DNA of 64,000 bases from CAADGN01 sp035443945 (GCA_035443945.1 DAOMNQ010000004.1:1-64000), one strand, 5' to 3'; counted from the stretch's first letter, positions 25,351 to 34,234 are shown. Notes: generated by a model not told the origin, from the letters alone. Numbers and translations: made by a program.

Positions 25351-26776
25351 GGACGAGGAGAACCTGAGGTTTTCGATGCGCCGTGCGCTCGAGCGGGCCG
25401 GGCACCAGGTCGAGGAATCGGCCACCGCGTCGGAAGGCCTGTCCGCCGCGGAGGAGGGCGTGTTCGACGCTCTCATCACGGATGTGAACCTCGGAGCCGG
25501 GTCGGATGGGCTGTCGGTCGTCCAGCAGGTCCGTGAGCGTGGGTTCGAGGGCGCGATCGTTGTTGTGACCGGGTACGGCAGTGTCGAGGGCGCGGTGTCC
25601 GCGATGAAACAGGGTGCGGACGACTACCTGCTCAAGCCCGTGAGCCTGGAGGAACTGGGCCTGCTTCTGGAGCGCCTGCTTGAGGAGCGTCGGGCACGGA
25701 CCCGTCTCCGGCTCTACCAGCGGCTGGAGTCCGCCCGCGATTCGCAGCGAGAACTGCTCGGCGAAAGCCCCGCGTGGCGCGAGACGGTGAGGCTTGCCGA
25801 GAGGCTCGCGAAGTTGCCGCTTCCGAAGGCCGAGGGCGTGTCGTTGCCGACGGTGCTTCTGCTCGGCGAGACGGGGACGGGCAAGGGCCTGCTCGCGCGG
25901 CACGTGCACCGCTCGTCGGAGTCGCCGGATGCGCCGTTTGTCCACGTCAACTGCACTGCGCTGCCTGCCAACCTCGTGGAGTCGGAGTTGTTCGGGCACG
26001 AGCGCGGGGCGTTCAACGATGCCAAGACGGCCCGCGAGGGCCTCTTCGAAATGGCCGACGGCGGCACGATCTTCCTCGACGAGATCGGCGACATGCCGGC
26101 GGACTTGCAGGCGAAACTGCTGACGGTGCTGGAGGAGGGGGCGTTCCGACGGGTCGGCGGGTCGAAGCCGCGCCGGGTGAAGGCCCGTGTGATCGCGGCG
26201 ACGAACCTCAATCTCGCCGAGCGCGTGGAGCGTGGCGAGTTCCGACGGGACCTGTTCTACCGGCTCAACGCCTTTACCGTGACGATTCCCGCGCTGCGTG
26301 ATCGCAACGATGACGCGGTGCTGATCGGGCGCGAGATGGCGGCGCGGTTCGGGAAGCAGTTCGGTCGCGTAGGACTGCGGCTCTCTCCGGAGGCCGAGGC
26401 CGCGGTGCGCGGGCATGGCTGGCCCGGGAACGTGAGGGAACTGATCAACGCCCTGCAGCGGGCAGCGCTGCTGTGCGACGGAGAGGAGATCGGCCCGGGC
26501 GTACTCGGCCTTGCGGGTGTGCGCACCGGCCCGATCAAGGCGAGGCCCATCCCCTCGCAGGCGCCGGCTCCGAAGCCCGATGGACTGGTCTTTGACTTCG
26601 ATCAGGGCGTCCACACGGCCGAAGAAGTCGAAAAGCAACTCATCATTCAGGCGCTGGCGCGCACGCGGGGCAACGTCTCGCGTGCGGCGAGACTCATCTC
26701 CATGCAGCGGAGCAGCCTGCGCTACCGGATCGAACGCTACAACCTCCACGAGTTCGTGCAGGAGTTGACGCGATGA
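25328..26776 (+). CDS. NtrC-family response regulator (receiver, AAA+, Fis HTH) with a variant GAFTGA loop
   Basis: 482 residues. Receiver domain (Asp 52 in ITDVNLG, Lys in LLKPVS); AAA+ domain with Walker A GETGTGKG, Walker B GGTIFLDEIGD, sensor ATNLNL, FRRDLFYRL and GWPGNVREL; then a Fis-type helix-turn-helix (RTRGNVSRAARLISMQRSSL). The loop that contacts sigma-54, normally GAFTGA, reads GAFNDA at residues 227-232. It overlaps the kinase gene by 23 nt and the following secreted-protein gene by 4 nt. Likely role: activator of sigma-54 promoters for secretion- or pilus-type genes. The candidate -24/-12 site at 28354 is the obvious nearby target. Confidence 0.93.
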   Translation: MARVLIIEDEENLRFSMRRALERAGHQVEESATASEGLSAAEEGVFDALITDVNLGAGSDGLSVVQQVRERGFEGAIVVVTGYGSVEGAVSAMKQGADDYLLKPVSLEELGLLLERLLEERRARTRLRLYQRLESARDSQRELLGESPAWRETVRLAERLAKLPLPKAEGVSLPTVLLLGETGTGKGLLARHVHRSSESPDAPFVHVNCTALPANLVESELFGHERGAFNDAKTAREGLFEMADGGTIFLDEIGDMPADLQAKLLTVLEEGAFRRVGGSKPRRVKARVIAATNLNLAERVERGEFRRDLFYRLNAFTVTIPALRDRNDDAVLIGREMAARFGKQFGRVGLRLSPEAEAAVRGHGWPGNVRELINALQRAALLCDGEEIGPGVLGLAGVRTGPIKARPIPSQAPAPKPDGLVFDFDQGVHTAEEVEKQLIIQALARTRGNVSRAARLISMQRSSLRYRIERYNLHEFVQELTR

Positions 26777-28251
26777 GGCGCTGCACCTGGAGTACGTGCC
26801 TGCTGGCCGTCGTGAGCGGGCTTCCCGCCGTCGCATTCGCGCTCAGCGGAGACTGCGTCTCCTGGGTCGACCCGCGCGGCGACGCCGTGATCCGCCGCAC
26901 CGATCCCGGCAATGACGGCCCGATCATGCCCGGCGCGACCCTGCCCGACGTGGTCCGGGTCAGTCTCTGCGCCTGGCAGCCCACCGACCCGGTCGCCGAT
27001 CCGTACACCGGCACGTCGATCGATCCGGACGACGCGCACTTGTTCAGGCTCGACGTGGTCTTCGCGGGCGTCGTAAATCCGCCCGGACCGCTGGGGTTTT
27101 ACGGGCAGCCCTACGACCCCTTCCGGCACGGCCCCAGCCCCGTCATCGGCTACCTCGACATCGACGTGGACTCAAAGAACACGGGGGGCGAACTCGGCTC
27201 CGCAGCCCGATCGCGGTACCTCGCGAACGTCGCTCGATTCGGGAGGCTCCCCTACGGCTCGATCTCCGAGCGAGTCGCCACGTCCGCGTTCGACTACGAC
27301 TGGAACTTCGGCACGCCGCCGCAGTACGAACGGACGGGCGCGGACTTCGCGCTGGTCTTCTGCGGGTGCTGGGGACTCACGGTCGTCAGCGAAGGGGGCA
27401 ACGGGAACGGCGTGTTCGACGAGGGTGAGACGTGGATCGTGCGAGGCAGGCTGTTTCAGCGCACCAACGGCTACCAGGAGGCGAGTTCCGCGTGGGGCGG
27501 GAGCGGGTTCGGAACCTACGACCCGCACGTCAACGTGAGGTTTTCGCACGACATAGACACCAATGAAACGGCCGTCACGCTGGTCTTTGCGCTCGACATG
27601 ACCGGCGCAGCCATGCTCGCGGGGCAGCCGGAGCAGCCGATCAACTACAACGTCGGCGACCACGCCAGCATCGTCGAGGCGCTGTCCGACGTCATCGACG
27701 GCGCGGACGCCGGCGGCTTGAGCGAGCCTGCCTGGGAACTCATCAAGGGCTGGAGAGGGCGCAACCCGTTCGACTACCTCGACCCGACCGACTGGGAAGT
27801 GACGGCGCTCTTCGGGATGCCCTACGCGGAGCAGCAGCCGGACGCGATCTTCGTGTGGACCGACTCGGGCATGGGAGAGTGCCACGGCGACCTGAACGCG
27901 AACGGGTACGCGACCGCGGCGGACAAGGGACTGTTGCGCCAAGCGGTCTACGACCTTGACGGGGGCGAGCAGGATGCCGACGGCGCCATCAACGGGCGGG
28001 TTGTGGTCGTGGATCCTGGCCCGAACTTCAGCCTGTTCGATCTCAACGGCGACACCGTCGTCAACCTCGACGATTTCCGGGTGTACGGCAAGCCCGCCGA
28101 CTTCGACGGCAACGGCGCCGTCAACACCCTGGACTTCATCGCGTTCCTCAACGCGTGGGTCGCGGGCGATCCCGCGGCGGACTTCGACCTCAATCAGGTC
28201 GTGAACACGCTGGACTTCATCGCGTTCCTGAACGAGTGGGTCCAGGGCTGA
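26773..28251 (+). CDS. Secreted protein with C-terminal dockerin-like repeats, coupled to the regulator gene
   Basis: 492 residues. Signal peptide (to about VAFALS). A region of about 350 residues follows with no domain I recognise, Asp/Gly/Tyr-rich (SGDCVSWVDPRGDAVIRRTDP, DLDVDS-like IDVDSKN, NGNGVFDEGETW). It resembles choice-of-anchor or pre-peptidase-like exported proteins. The end carries three EF-hand-type segments: CHGDLNANGYATAADK, FDLNGDTVVNLDDFRVYG and a duplicated pair DFDGNGAVNTLDFIAFLNAW / DFDLNQVVNTLDFIAFLNEW. These dockerin-like modules are typical of Phycisphaerae surface proteins. ATG 26773 overlaps the regulator stop (ATGA), an unusual coupling of a secreted protein to a transcription factor. 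Confidence 0.8.
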   Translation: MRRCTWSTCLLAVVSGLPAVAFALSGDCVSWVDPRGDAVIRRTDPGNDGPIMPGATLPDVVRVSLCAWQPTDPVADPYTGTSIDPDDAHLFRLDVVFAGVVNPPGPLGFYGQPYDPFRHGPSPVIGYLDIDVDSKNTGGELGSAARSRYLANVARFGRLPYGSISERVATSAFDYDWNFGTPPQYERTGADFALVFCGCWGLTVVSEGGNGNGVFDEGETWIVRGRLFQRTNGYQEASSAWGGSGFGTYDPHVNVRFSHDIDTNETAVTLVFALDMTGAAMLAGQPEQPINYNVGDHASIVEALSDVIDGADAGGLSEPAWELIKGWRGRNPFDYLDPTDWEVTALFGMPYAEQQPDAIFVWTDSGMGECHGDLNANGYATAADKGLLRQAVYDLDGGEQDADGAINGRVVVVDPGPNFSLFDLNGDTVVNLDDFRVYGKPADFDGNGAVNTLDFIAFLNAWVAGDPAADFDLNQVVNTLDFIAFLNEWVQG

Positions 28252-28353
28252 CCGAACGCGCCGCACTGGCCGCGACGGTCGCCAGACCTGGCCAATCCGC
28301 ATCAACGCGCCTGTGAAGCCCGCCCGCGTGCATGGAAAGCGGCATTCAACGGC

Positions 28354-28369
28354 TGGCACGCGCGCTGCA
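28354..28369 (+). promoter_or_regulatory. Candidate sigma-54 (-24/-12) promoter
   Basis: TGGCAC, 5 nt, CTGCA: the GG and GC dinucleotides are 12 nt apart as required, with one mismatch to TGGCAC-N5-TTGCA. It is 61 bp before the ATG of the VCBS-repeat gene, in a 178-bp intergenic gap, and directly downstream of an NtrC-type activator operon. Chance matches in a GC-rich genome are possible. Confidence 0.45.
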
Positions 28370-28429
28370 TAGCGAGTCGGTGGCGGCATCGTGGCCGCGA
28401 CTCATACACCGAATGGCAGGAGGTTCCAG

Positions 28430-29713
28430 ATGAATGCTCGAAGGTCCGCGCTCGGCGCGGCGGTTGTCGGTGCGCTCGTGCAGGGCGCGATGGCCCAGTT
28501 CAGTTTCAACGCCGGTGTCGGCTACCCGGCCCCCGATCGCCCCGACGGCGTGGCCGCGGCCGACTTCAACGGCGACGGGTTTGCCGATCTCGCCGTCGCC
28601 ACCGAGAACCCGAACAAGGTGTCGTTTCTCTTCAACAACGGCAACGGCACGTTCGCCGCTCCGGTCAACGTGCTCACCGGCGGGGGCACCGGGCCCGGCT
28701 TCGTGGCGGCGGGTGACATCGACGGCGACGGCGACCTCGACGTGGTGGTTGCCCTCAAGAACATCGGTGTCGTCCGCGTCTACGTCAACAACGCGGGCGC
28801 GTTCGCTGCCGGCAGCAGCACGACAGTGGGCGACGAGCCTCGATGGATCGCCACCGGCGACCTCGACGGCGACGGCGACCTCGACATGGTGGTCGTCAAC
28901 CGGGGCTCCAACTCTGTGAGCGTGCTGCTCAACGACGGGACAGGCTCCTTCACCACGTCAACCGTGGCGGTCGGCGCGGACCCGCGATCCGCCGCCATCG
29001 GGGACTTCGACCGCGACGGACACCCGGACATCGCCGTCACGAACCACGACGACCGCACCATCAGCATCCTCGCGAACAACGGCGCCGGCGGCTTCACACT
29101 CGCGGCCACGCTCTCCGTCGGCGCGCAACTCCGTCCCGACGGCCTCCTCGCGACCGACCTCACGGGCGATGGCCACGCCGATCTCGCCGCCGCGACCTCG
29201 GGCAACGGCCTGAACTTCGCCAGCGTGTTCGTCAACACAGCCGGCGGCCTGACCGGCCCGACCAACTACGCCGTGGGCGGGGCCAACCCCATCTCCATCG
29301 CCGCGGGCGATTTCGACGGCGACGGCGACGCCGACCTGGTGACCGTCAACCAGGACTCCGCCAATGTTTCACTGCTCGCCAACAACGGCGCGGGCTCGTT
29401 CGGCGCGTTGATGCAACTCGCCGTCGGCGCGACGCCCCAGCACGTCGCCGTGCGAGACCTCACCGGCAACGGCACGCCGGACATCGCCGTCTCCAACCGT
29501 GACAGCAACTCCGTCACTGTCCTGCTGAACGCGGCTGCTCCGCCCTGTCCCGCGGACTTCAACGGCGACACGGTGGTCAACTCGCTGGACGTGCTCGCCT
29601 TCCTGAACGCCTACACGAGCGGCGACCCGTCGGCCGACATCAATGGCGACACGATCATCAACTCCCTCGACGTGCTCGCGTTCCTGAACCTGTACACCGC
29701 CGGCTGCGTGTGA
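28430..29713 (+). CDS. Secreted FG-GAP/VCBS-repeat protein with C-terminal dockerin-like module
   Basis: 427 residues. Signal peptide (GAAVVGALVQGAMAQ). Seven FG-GAP/VCBS repeats of about 50 residues follow, each with a Ca-binding loop such as DFNGDGFADL, DIDGDGDLDV, DLDGDGDLDM, DFDRDGHPDI, DLTGDGHADL, DFDGDGDADL and DLTGNGTPDI. Seven suggests a complete seven-bladed beta-propeller. The end is CPADFNGDTVVNSLDVLAFLN followed by a second dockerin-like repeat and a terminal GCV. ATG 28430 has an excellent AGGAGG 6 nt upstream. The propeller probably binds ligands at the surface. It is likely a target of the upstream regulator if the sigma-54 site is real. Confidence 0.9.
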   Translation: MNARRSALGAAVVGALVQGAMAQFSFNAGVGYPAPDRPDGVAAADFNGDGFADLAVATENPNKVSFLFNNGNGTFAAPVNVLTGGGTGPGFVAAGDIDGDGDLDVVVALKNIGVVRVYVNNAGAFAAGSSTTVGDEPRWIATGDLDGDGDLDMVVVNRGSNSVSVLLNDGTGSFTTSTVAVGADPRSAAIGDFDRDGHPDIAVTNHDDRTISILANNGAGGFTLAATLSVGAQLRPDGLLATDLTGDGHADLAAATSGNGLNFASVFVNTAGGLTGPTNYAVGGANPISIAAGDFDGDGDADLVTVNQDSANVSLLANNGAGSFGALMQLAVGATPQHVAVRDLTGNGTPDIAVSNRDSNSVTVLLNAAAPPCPADFNGDTVVNSLDVLAFLNAYTSGDPSADINGDTIINSLDVLAFLNLYTAGCV

Positions 29714-29827
29714 TCGCAACGCCGGACGCACCCTCCCCCGGCAGGTCGAAAGGCCGGCCGGGGCGTTTCCCGTCACTCTCGGCCGGTCGCTCGCTCCCCC
29801 GGCGGGCGGCCGGCATTCCCCGCCGGA

Positions 29828-30958
29828 TCATCCTCCGCCAGACCGTCGGGACCGCCGCGCCTGCACGCCAGGGTCGGCGTTCACGATCCGCTCGACGACT
29901 TCGGGCGTCAACGGGTCTCCCGTGTCGAGCGGGTAGCCCTGCCAACGCACAACCCCGTCGCTGCTGATGACCAGCACGTGCGGGATGCCCTCGACGCCGA
30001 TCGCCTTCGACATCCGCTTCTGCGTGTCGATCGCCTGCGGGTAGTACATGTCGTTGGCGGCCATGAACTCGCGGACCTTCTCCGCAGGCTCGTCGCTGAC
30101 GCCGATAACGACCACGTCGTGACGGAACTTCGCCTGAATCTCGTTCAGTTCGGGGATCGCCTTCCTGCACGGGCCGCACCACGTCGCCCAGAAGTCGATG
30201 ATGACCACCTTCTCCTTGGTGTCGGGCTGGTTGGTCAGCCACTCCTCGACGACGAAGTCCGGCGCGGGCTTTCCACGGAAGTCCTGGCCGTACAACTTCT
30301 TCTCGACGGGCGCGGGCCAGCCGCCTTCGAGCGTCCGCGCCCCGGGCGCGTCGTACGGCTCGGAGAGCAGTGCGTTGACAATCTCCTCCAGTTTATTCCG
30401 GTCCGCGCCCGCGACCCTCATCACGCCGTTGCGGTCGATCACGAAGTAACTGGGGATGAACTTGACGTCCAGTTGCGCGGAGAGTTTCCGCTGCGGGTCC
30501 GCGGCGAACGCCCACGGGAGTTGCTCCTTCTGGACGAAGGCGTCCATCTGCTCCCAGCCGCGGGCGGAGTGAACGCCGAGGATGACCAGGCCTCGATCCT
30601 CGTACTTGGCGTGCATCTCACGGAGTTTGGGCAGCGCGGCCCGGCACGGCCCGCACCAGGTCGCCCAGTAGTCGAGGAGCACGACCTTGCCGCGCAGGTC
30701 GGCCCATGATCGAGCGTCGGTGTTGATCCAAGTGGTCAGGCCGTCGAGGGCGGAGGCGGGCCTGCCTTCGAGCGTGTCCCAGTGGCGGCGTGATGGCGCG
30801 TCGCTTCGATCACGCCACGCAGCGGGACCGGGATCGGGGGCGTTCGCCTGCTGCGCGGGCTGCTGACGCTGAGAGCCACCGGTCTGTGCGCTCGCCAGAC
30901 CGACGGGAACGAGAACGACGGCCGCGAGAGCAGCCACAACCATGGATCGAATCTGCAC
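29828..30958 (-). CDS. Exported protein with two tandem TlpA/thioredoxin-like domains
   Basis: 376 residues from GTG 30958, preceded by AAGGAGGAT. Signal peptide (MVVAALAAVVLVPVGLASAQ). Then two thioredoxin-fold domains, each with a WCGPC redox motif: LLDYWATWCGPCRAALPKL (about residue 95) and IIDFWATWCGPCRKAIPEL (about residue 250). Each has its cis-Pro segment (FIPSYFV, GIPHVLV). The two halves are related but diverged, so the duplication is old. Likely periplasmic thiol-disulfide reductase. It is divergent from the metal ATPase, sharing a 126-bp intergenic region with a strong palindrome. Confidence 0.9.
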   Translation of the reverse strand: MQIRSMVVAALAAVVLVPVGLASAQTGGSQRQQPAQQANAPDPGPAAWRDRSDAPSRRHWDTLEGRPASALDGLTTWINTDARSWADLRGKVVLLDYWATWCGPCRAALPKLREMHAKYEDRGLVILGVHSARGWEQMDAFVQKEQLPWAFAADPQRKLSAQLDVKFIPSYFVIDRNGVMRVAGADRNKLEEIVNALLSEPYDAPGARTLEGGWPAPVEKKLYGQDFRGKPAPDFVVEEWLTNQPDTKEKVVIIDFWATWCGPCRKAIPELNEIQAKFRHDVVVIGVSDEPAEKVREFMAANDMYYPQAIDTQKRMSKAIGVEGIPHVLVISSDGVVRWQGYPLDTGDPLTPEVVERIVNADPGVQARRSRRSGGG

Positions 30959-30991
30959 GGCGATCCTCCTTCGAGCAGGGCCAACGTCCAC

Positions 30992-31021
30992 GATACCGAC
31001 GATCCGTCGATCGGCGGTATC
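30992..31021. promoter_or_regulatory. 30-bp palindrome between the thioredoxin-like and metal-ATPase genes
   Basis: Arms of 13 nt (GATACCGACGATC and GATCGGCGGTATC) match as inverted repeats at 12 of 13 positions around a 4-nt centre. It lies 33 bp before the GTG of the thioredoxin-like gene and 63 bp before the ATPase ATG. It may be an operator for a metal-responsive regulator acting on both genes; it has no T run to suggest a terminator. Confidence 0.5.
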
Positions 31022-31084
31022 ATAGTCCGTAACTGAGATTTGGTATCAATCGACTTTGATGGCCGACAAGGTATCGTCCCTGCG

Positions 31085-33061
31085 ATGCCACCCGAGGCAA
31101 CAGCCATCAAGGGCGTGGAAGGCGGCGTCTCTGCTCCGAGGGCTGCCGCGCCGACCTGGCCTTGGACGCCGCGCGTGGAACTGTGGGCGTCGATCGTGGC
31201 CGGGATGCTGCTGGGCGCGGCCGTGGGCGGTGAGCACCTCGCCGGCTTTGCGGATGCCGTGGTCCTGGCGTGGATGAGCCTCGCGATTGGAATGGTCTAC
31301 GGCGTGCGGGCGGCGATGATCGCGCTCTCCGATCGGCGTGTGGACATCGACGTGCTCATGGTGCTCGGGGCGGGGCTGGCAGCGGGCATCGGCCACCCCG
31401 AGGAAGGGGCGCTGCTGCTCTTCCTGTTCGTGCTCGCCGGCGCGCTGGAAAAACTGGCCATGCAGCGCACTCGGCGTGAGATCGAGGCGCTTCACGCGCT
31501 CATGCCGACCGAAGCCCTCGTGTGGCGCGACGGCGCATGGCAGGCGTGCGAGCCGGAGGCACTCCGGGCGGGCGATCGTGTTCGTGTACGGCCCGGCGAC
31601 CGCGTGCCTGCCGACGCTCGCATCGTCGAGGGGTCGTCGGCTGTCGATGAATCGCTGCTCACCGGCGAGAGCGTGCCCCGCTCGGTCGGCGTGGGCGATG
31701 AGGTGTTCACCGGAACGATCAACGGCGAGGGCGTGCTGGTCGCCGAGGTTGAGCGACCGGTCTCCGAGTCGAGCCTGCGCCGCGTGCTGGAACTGGTCAC
31801 CGTCGCCCGCGAGCAGCGCGAGCCGCTCCAGCGGGCGATCGATCGCATCGGACAGCCGTACACCCTCGGCGTCATCACGTCGAGCCTTGCCGTTTTCGTG
31901 GTGTGGTGGCTCGGCTTCGGCGATGAGCCTGCCCGCGCCGCCTACGTCGCCATCACGCTGCTCATCGTGGCGTCGCCCTGCGCGCTCGTGATCTCGACGC
32001 CGACCGCCACGCTCGCGGCGATCGCACGCGGCGCGCGGGCAGGGGTGCTCTTCAAGGGAGGAGAGTCGATCGATCGGCTGAGCCGCACGGGTGCGGTCTG
32101 CTTCGACAAGACTGGTACACTGACGCGTGGGCGCCCCACGGTGACCGAGGTCATCACCCTCGACGGGTTGGACCACGAGAGCGCCCTCGGATCAGCCGCG
32201 GCGCTCGAAGCGGACTCGACCCATCCGACGGCCGCGGCGATCGTGTCCGCGGCACAGGCAGAAGGCATCGCGCTCCCCCGTGTGGACGAGCCGAGGGCGG
32301 TCATCGGGCGCGGCATGACCGGGCAAGTCAACGGGCACGAAGCCCGCGTCGGAAGTCTCGCGCACATGGAGGGCCTGCTCTCGCCGGGCGACGCGGCGCA
32401 CGTCCGTTCGATCCTCGACGAGGCGCGAACCGCGGGGATGCTCGGTGTGGTCGTGGCCGTGGGAAGCCGCGCGGCGGTCATCCTGCTGCGCGACGAGGTT
32501 CGGCCGGGCGCCAAGGGATTGGTCGATCGACTTCACGCGCTGGGCATCCGCCCTGTGCGGATGCTCACGGGCGACGACCGGATCGTCGCTGAGCGAGTGG
32601 CCAACGAACTGGGCCTCGACCGATGGGACGCCTCGCTGCTGCCGGAGGACAAGGTGGCCGCGGTGGAGGAGATGAAGAGCGAAAGGCGAAGAGGGAAGAG
32701 CGAACAAGCCGTTGCGGTCATCGGGGACGGCGTGAACGACGCCCCCGCGCTCGCCGCCGCCGACGTATCGATCGCCATCGGGTCGATCGGCTCGGACGCG
32801 GCGATGGAATCGGCGGACATCGTGCTCCTGGGCGAGGACCTCGAACGGGTGCCCTGGGCGATCCGCCTGGCGCAGCGCACGCGGGCGACCGTGAAGGCGA
32901 ACATCGCGTTCGCGCTCTCCGTCATTGTGGTCATGGGCCTGGTCACGCTGATCGGTTCCCGAACCGGACTCCAGGTTCCCCTCTCGGTTGGCGTCCTCGC
33001 CCACGAGGGCGGCACCCTGCTCGTCGTCCTCAACTCGCTCAGGCTGCTCTGGTTCCGGTGA
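31085..33061 (+). CDS. P1B-4-type heavy-metal-transporting ATPase
   Basis: 658 residues, no N-terminal metal-binding domain. Phosphorylation motif DKTGTLTRG, actuator LLTGESVP, HP motif in STHPTAAAI, hinge GDGVNDAPAL. The transmembrane metal site is SPCALVISTP in TM6 with HEGGTLLVVLN in the last helix. SPC plus HEGGT is the signature of the P1B-4 group, whose members export Fe2+, Co2+ or Zn2+ (PfeT, CtpD, CoaT). Around residues 530-541 the segment before GDGVND holds KSERRRGKSEQ, encoded by a purine-rich repeat (32673-32704). ATG 31085 is preferred to the upstream TTG. Confidence 0.92.
   Translation: MPPEATAIKGVEGGVSAPRAAAPTWPWTPRVELWASIVAGMLLGAAVGGEHLAGFADAVVLAWMSLAIGMVYGVRAAMIALSDRRVDIDVLMVLGAGLAAGIGHPEEGALLLFLFVLAGALEKLAMQRTRREIEALHALMPTEALVWRDGAWQACEPEALRAGDRVRVRPGDRVPADARIVEGSSAVDESLLTGESVPRSVGVGDEVFTGTINGEGVLVAEVERPVSESSLRRVLELVTVAREQREPLQRAIDRIGQPYTLGVITSSLAVFVVWWLGFGDEPARAAYVAITLLIVASPCALVISTPTATLAAIARGARAGVLFKGGESIDRLSRTGAVCFDKTGTLTRGRPTVTEVITLDGLDHESALGSAAALEADSTHPTAAAIVSAAQAEGIALPRVDEPRAVIGRGMTGQVNGHEARVGSLAHMEGLLSPGDAAHVRSILDEARTAGMLGVVVAVGSRAAVILLRDEVRPGAKGLVDRLHALGIRPVRMLTGDDRIVAERVANELGLDRWDASLLPEDKVAAVEEMKSERRRGKSEQAVAVIGDGVNDAPALAAADVSIAIGSIGSDAAMESADIVLLGEDLERVPWAIRLAQRTRATVKANIAFALSVIVVMGLVTLIGSRTGLQVPLSVGVLAHEGGTLLVVLNSLRLLWFR
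32673..32704 (+). repeat. Purine-rich low-complexity insert in the metal-ATPase gene
   Basis: Three GAAGAGCGAA/GGCGAAGAGG/GAAGAGCGAA-like units in tandem, in frame, within the cytoplasmic loop just before GDGVNDAPAL. The same position in related ATPases holds a short turn. Compare the inserts in uvrB, uvrA and the pdh operon. Confidence 0.5.
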
Positions 33062-33130
33062 GCGGTTGCGGAATCCTTCCGGCGGCGTCAGAATCGGCCC
33101 GCGGCATCGACCGCGACCGGAGGCGAACGG

Positions 33131-34234
33131 ATGAACGCAGCGTGGTTCGGCGGGCTGGACCTGGCCCGCCTCTCGTCGGCCAGGAGCCGGTCGATCTCAG
33201 CCGAGAACCCGACGGGGGCAAAGGGGGCGGGGGCGCAGACGTCCCCGGGCGACGATCCCCACTGCTCGGACGCCGGGCGCGACCTCGGTCGCGGCTGGAA
33301 GATCAGGCCCTGCATGCGAAACTTTGAGCCGGGACAGACGCTCACGCTCGCCGAGATCGAGGGGCCGGGAGTCATCCGGCACGTCTGGTGCACCGTGCTG
33401 CACGCCGTACACCGTTGGGTGCGGCTGCGGGTGTACTACGACGGGAGCGACCGGCCCTCCATTGATGTGCCGCTCGGCGACTTCTTCGCCAACGGCCTCG
33501 ACGGCGCAGCGCTTGTCAACTCGCTGCCGGTCGCCGTCAACCCCAAGGGCGGGATGAACTGCTACTGGCCGATGCCCTTTCGCAAGAGCGTGCGCGTCGA
33601 GGTGACGAACGACGGGCGCGAACGCATCAGCGAGTTCTTCTACCAGATTGACTACACGCTCGAGGATGTTCCGGACGACGCCGCGTGTCTGCACGCCTGC
33701 TGGCGCCGGAGCATGACGACGCGCGAGCGGCCCGAGCACGTGATCCTTGACGGCGTGCGCGGGCGCGGGCACTACGTCGGCACGTACCTCGTGTGGAACC
33801 AACTCTCGACCGGCTGGTGGGGCGAGGGCGAAGTCAAGTTCTTCATCGACGGCGACGCCGCTGACGGCCCGACCGTCTGCGGCACCGGCACGGAGGACTA
33901 CTTCGGGGGCGCATGGGGGTTCGTGATGGACCACGCCGCGGACCTGCGCCCGACGACCTACTCGACGGCGTTCCTCGGCTACCCGCAGGCGGTGTACGAA
34001 GCGACGCCGCGCGTTGGGCCGCGCCCGCCCGCGCACGCCCTCTACCGCTGGCACGTCCCGGACCCGGTGCGGTTCGAGCGCGATCTTCGCGTGACGGTGC
34101 AGGCGCTGGGGTGGTGGCCGAGCGGACGGTACCAGCCGCTGACCGACGACATCGCTTCGACCGCGTTCTGGTATCAGTCCCCTGCGGCGGGCGTGCCGCC
34201 TCTGGCGGGGCTGGACGAGCGGCTGCCGCGGTGA
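33131..34234 (+). CDS. GH172 (DUF2961) glycoside hydrolase, cytoplasmic
   Basis: 367 residues without a signal peptide. Family pattern from the start: GLDLARLSSARSRSISAENP, AEIEGPGVIRHVWCT, then EGEVKFFIDGD and the highly conserved VCGTGTEDYFGGAWGF. GH172 members include difructose-dianhydride I synthase/hydrolase and alpha-D-arabino- or fructo-furanosidases. Substrate here is not known; a furanose-containing sugar is the best guess. GGAGG lies 8 nt before ATG. It leads the ABC sugar-transport genes with one small gene between, so it probably acts on what they import. Confidence 0.88.
   Translation: MNAAWFGGLDLARLSSARSRSISAENPTGAKGAGAQTSPGDDPHCSDAGRDLGRGWKIRPCMRNFEPGQTLTLAEIEGPGVIRHVWCTVLHAVHRWVRLRVYYDGSDRPSIDVPLGDFFANGLDGAALVNSLPVAVNPKGGMNCYWPMPFRKSVRVEVTNDGRERISEFFYQIDYTLEDVPDDAACLHACWRRSMTTRERPEHVILDGVRGRGHYVGTYLVWNQLSTGWWGEGEVKFFIDGDAADGPTVCGTGTEDYFGGAWGFVMDHAADLRPTTYSTAFLGYPQAVYEATPRVGPRPPAHALYRWHVPDPVRFERDLRVTVQALGWWPSGRYQPLTDDIASTAFWYQSPAAGVPPLAGLDERLPR

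Noticed and set aside
26773..29713. Cellulosome-type dockerins
   Set aside because: The repeats resemble dockerins, but no cohesin or scaffoldin is present. Such modules are common C-terminal tails in this phylum, so a cellulosome is not claimed.
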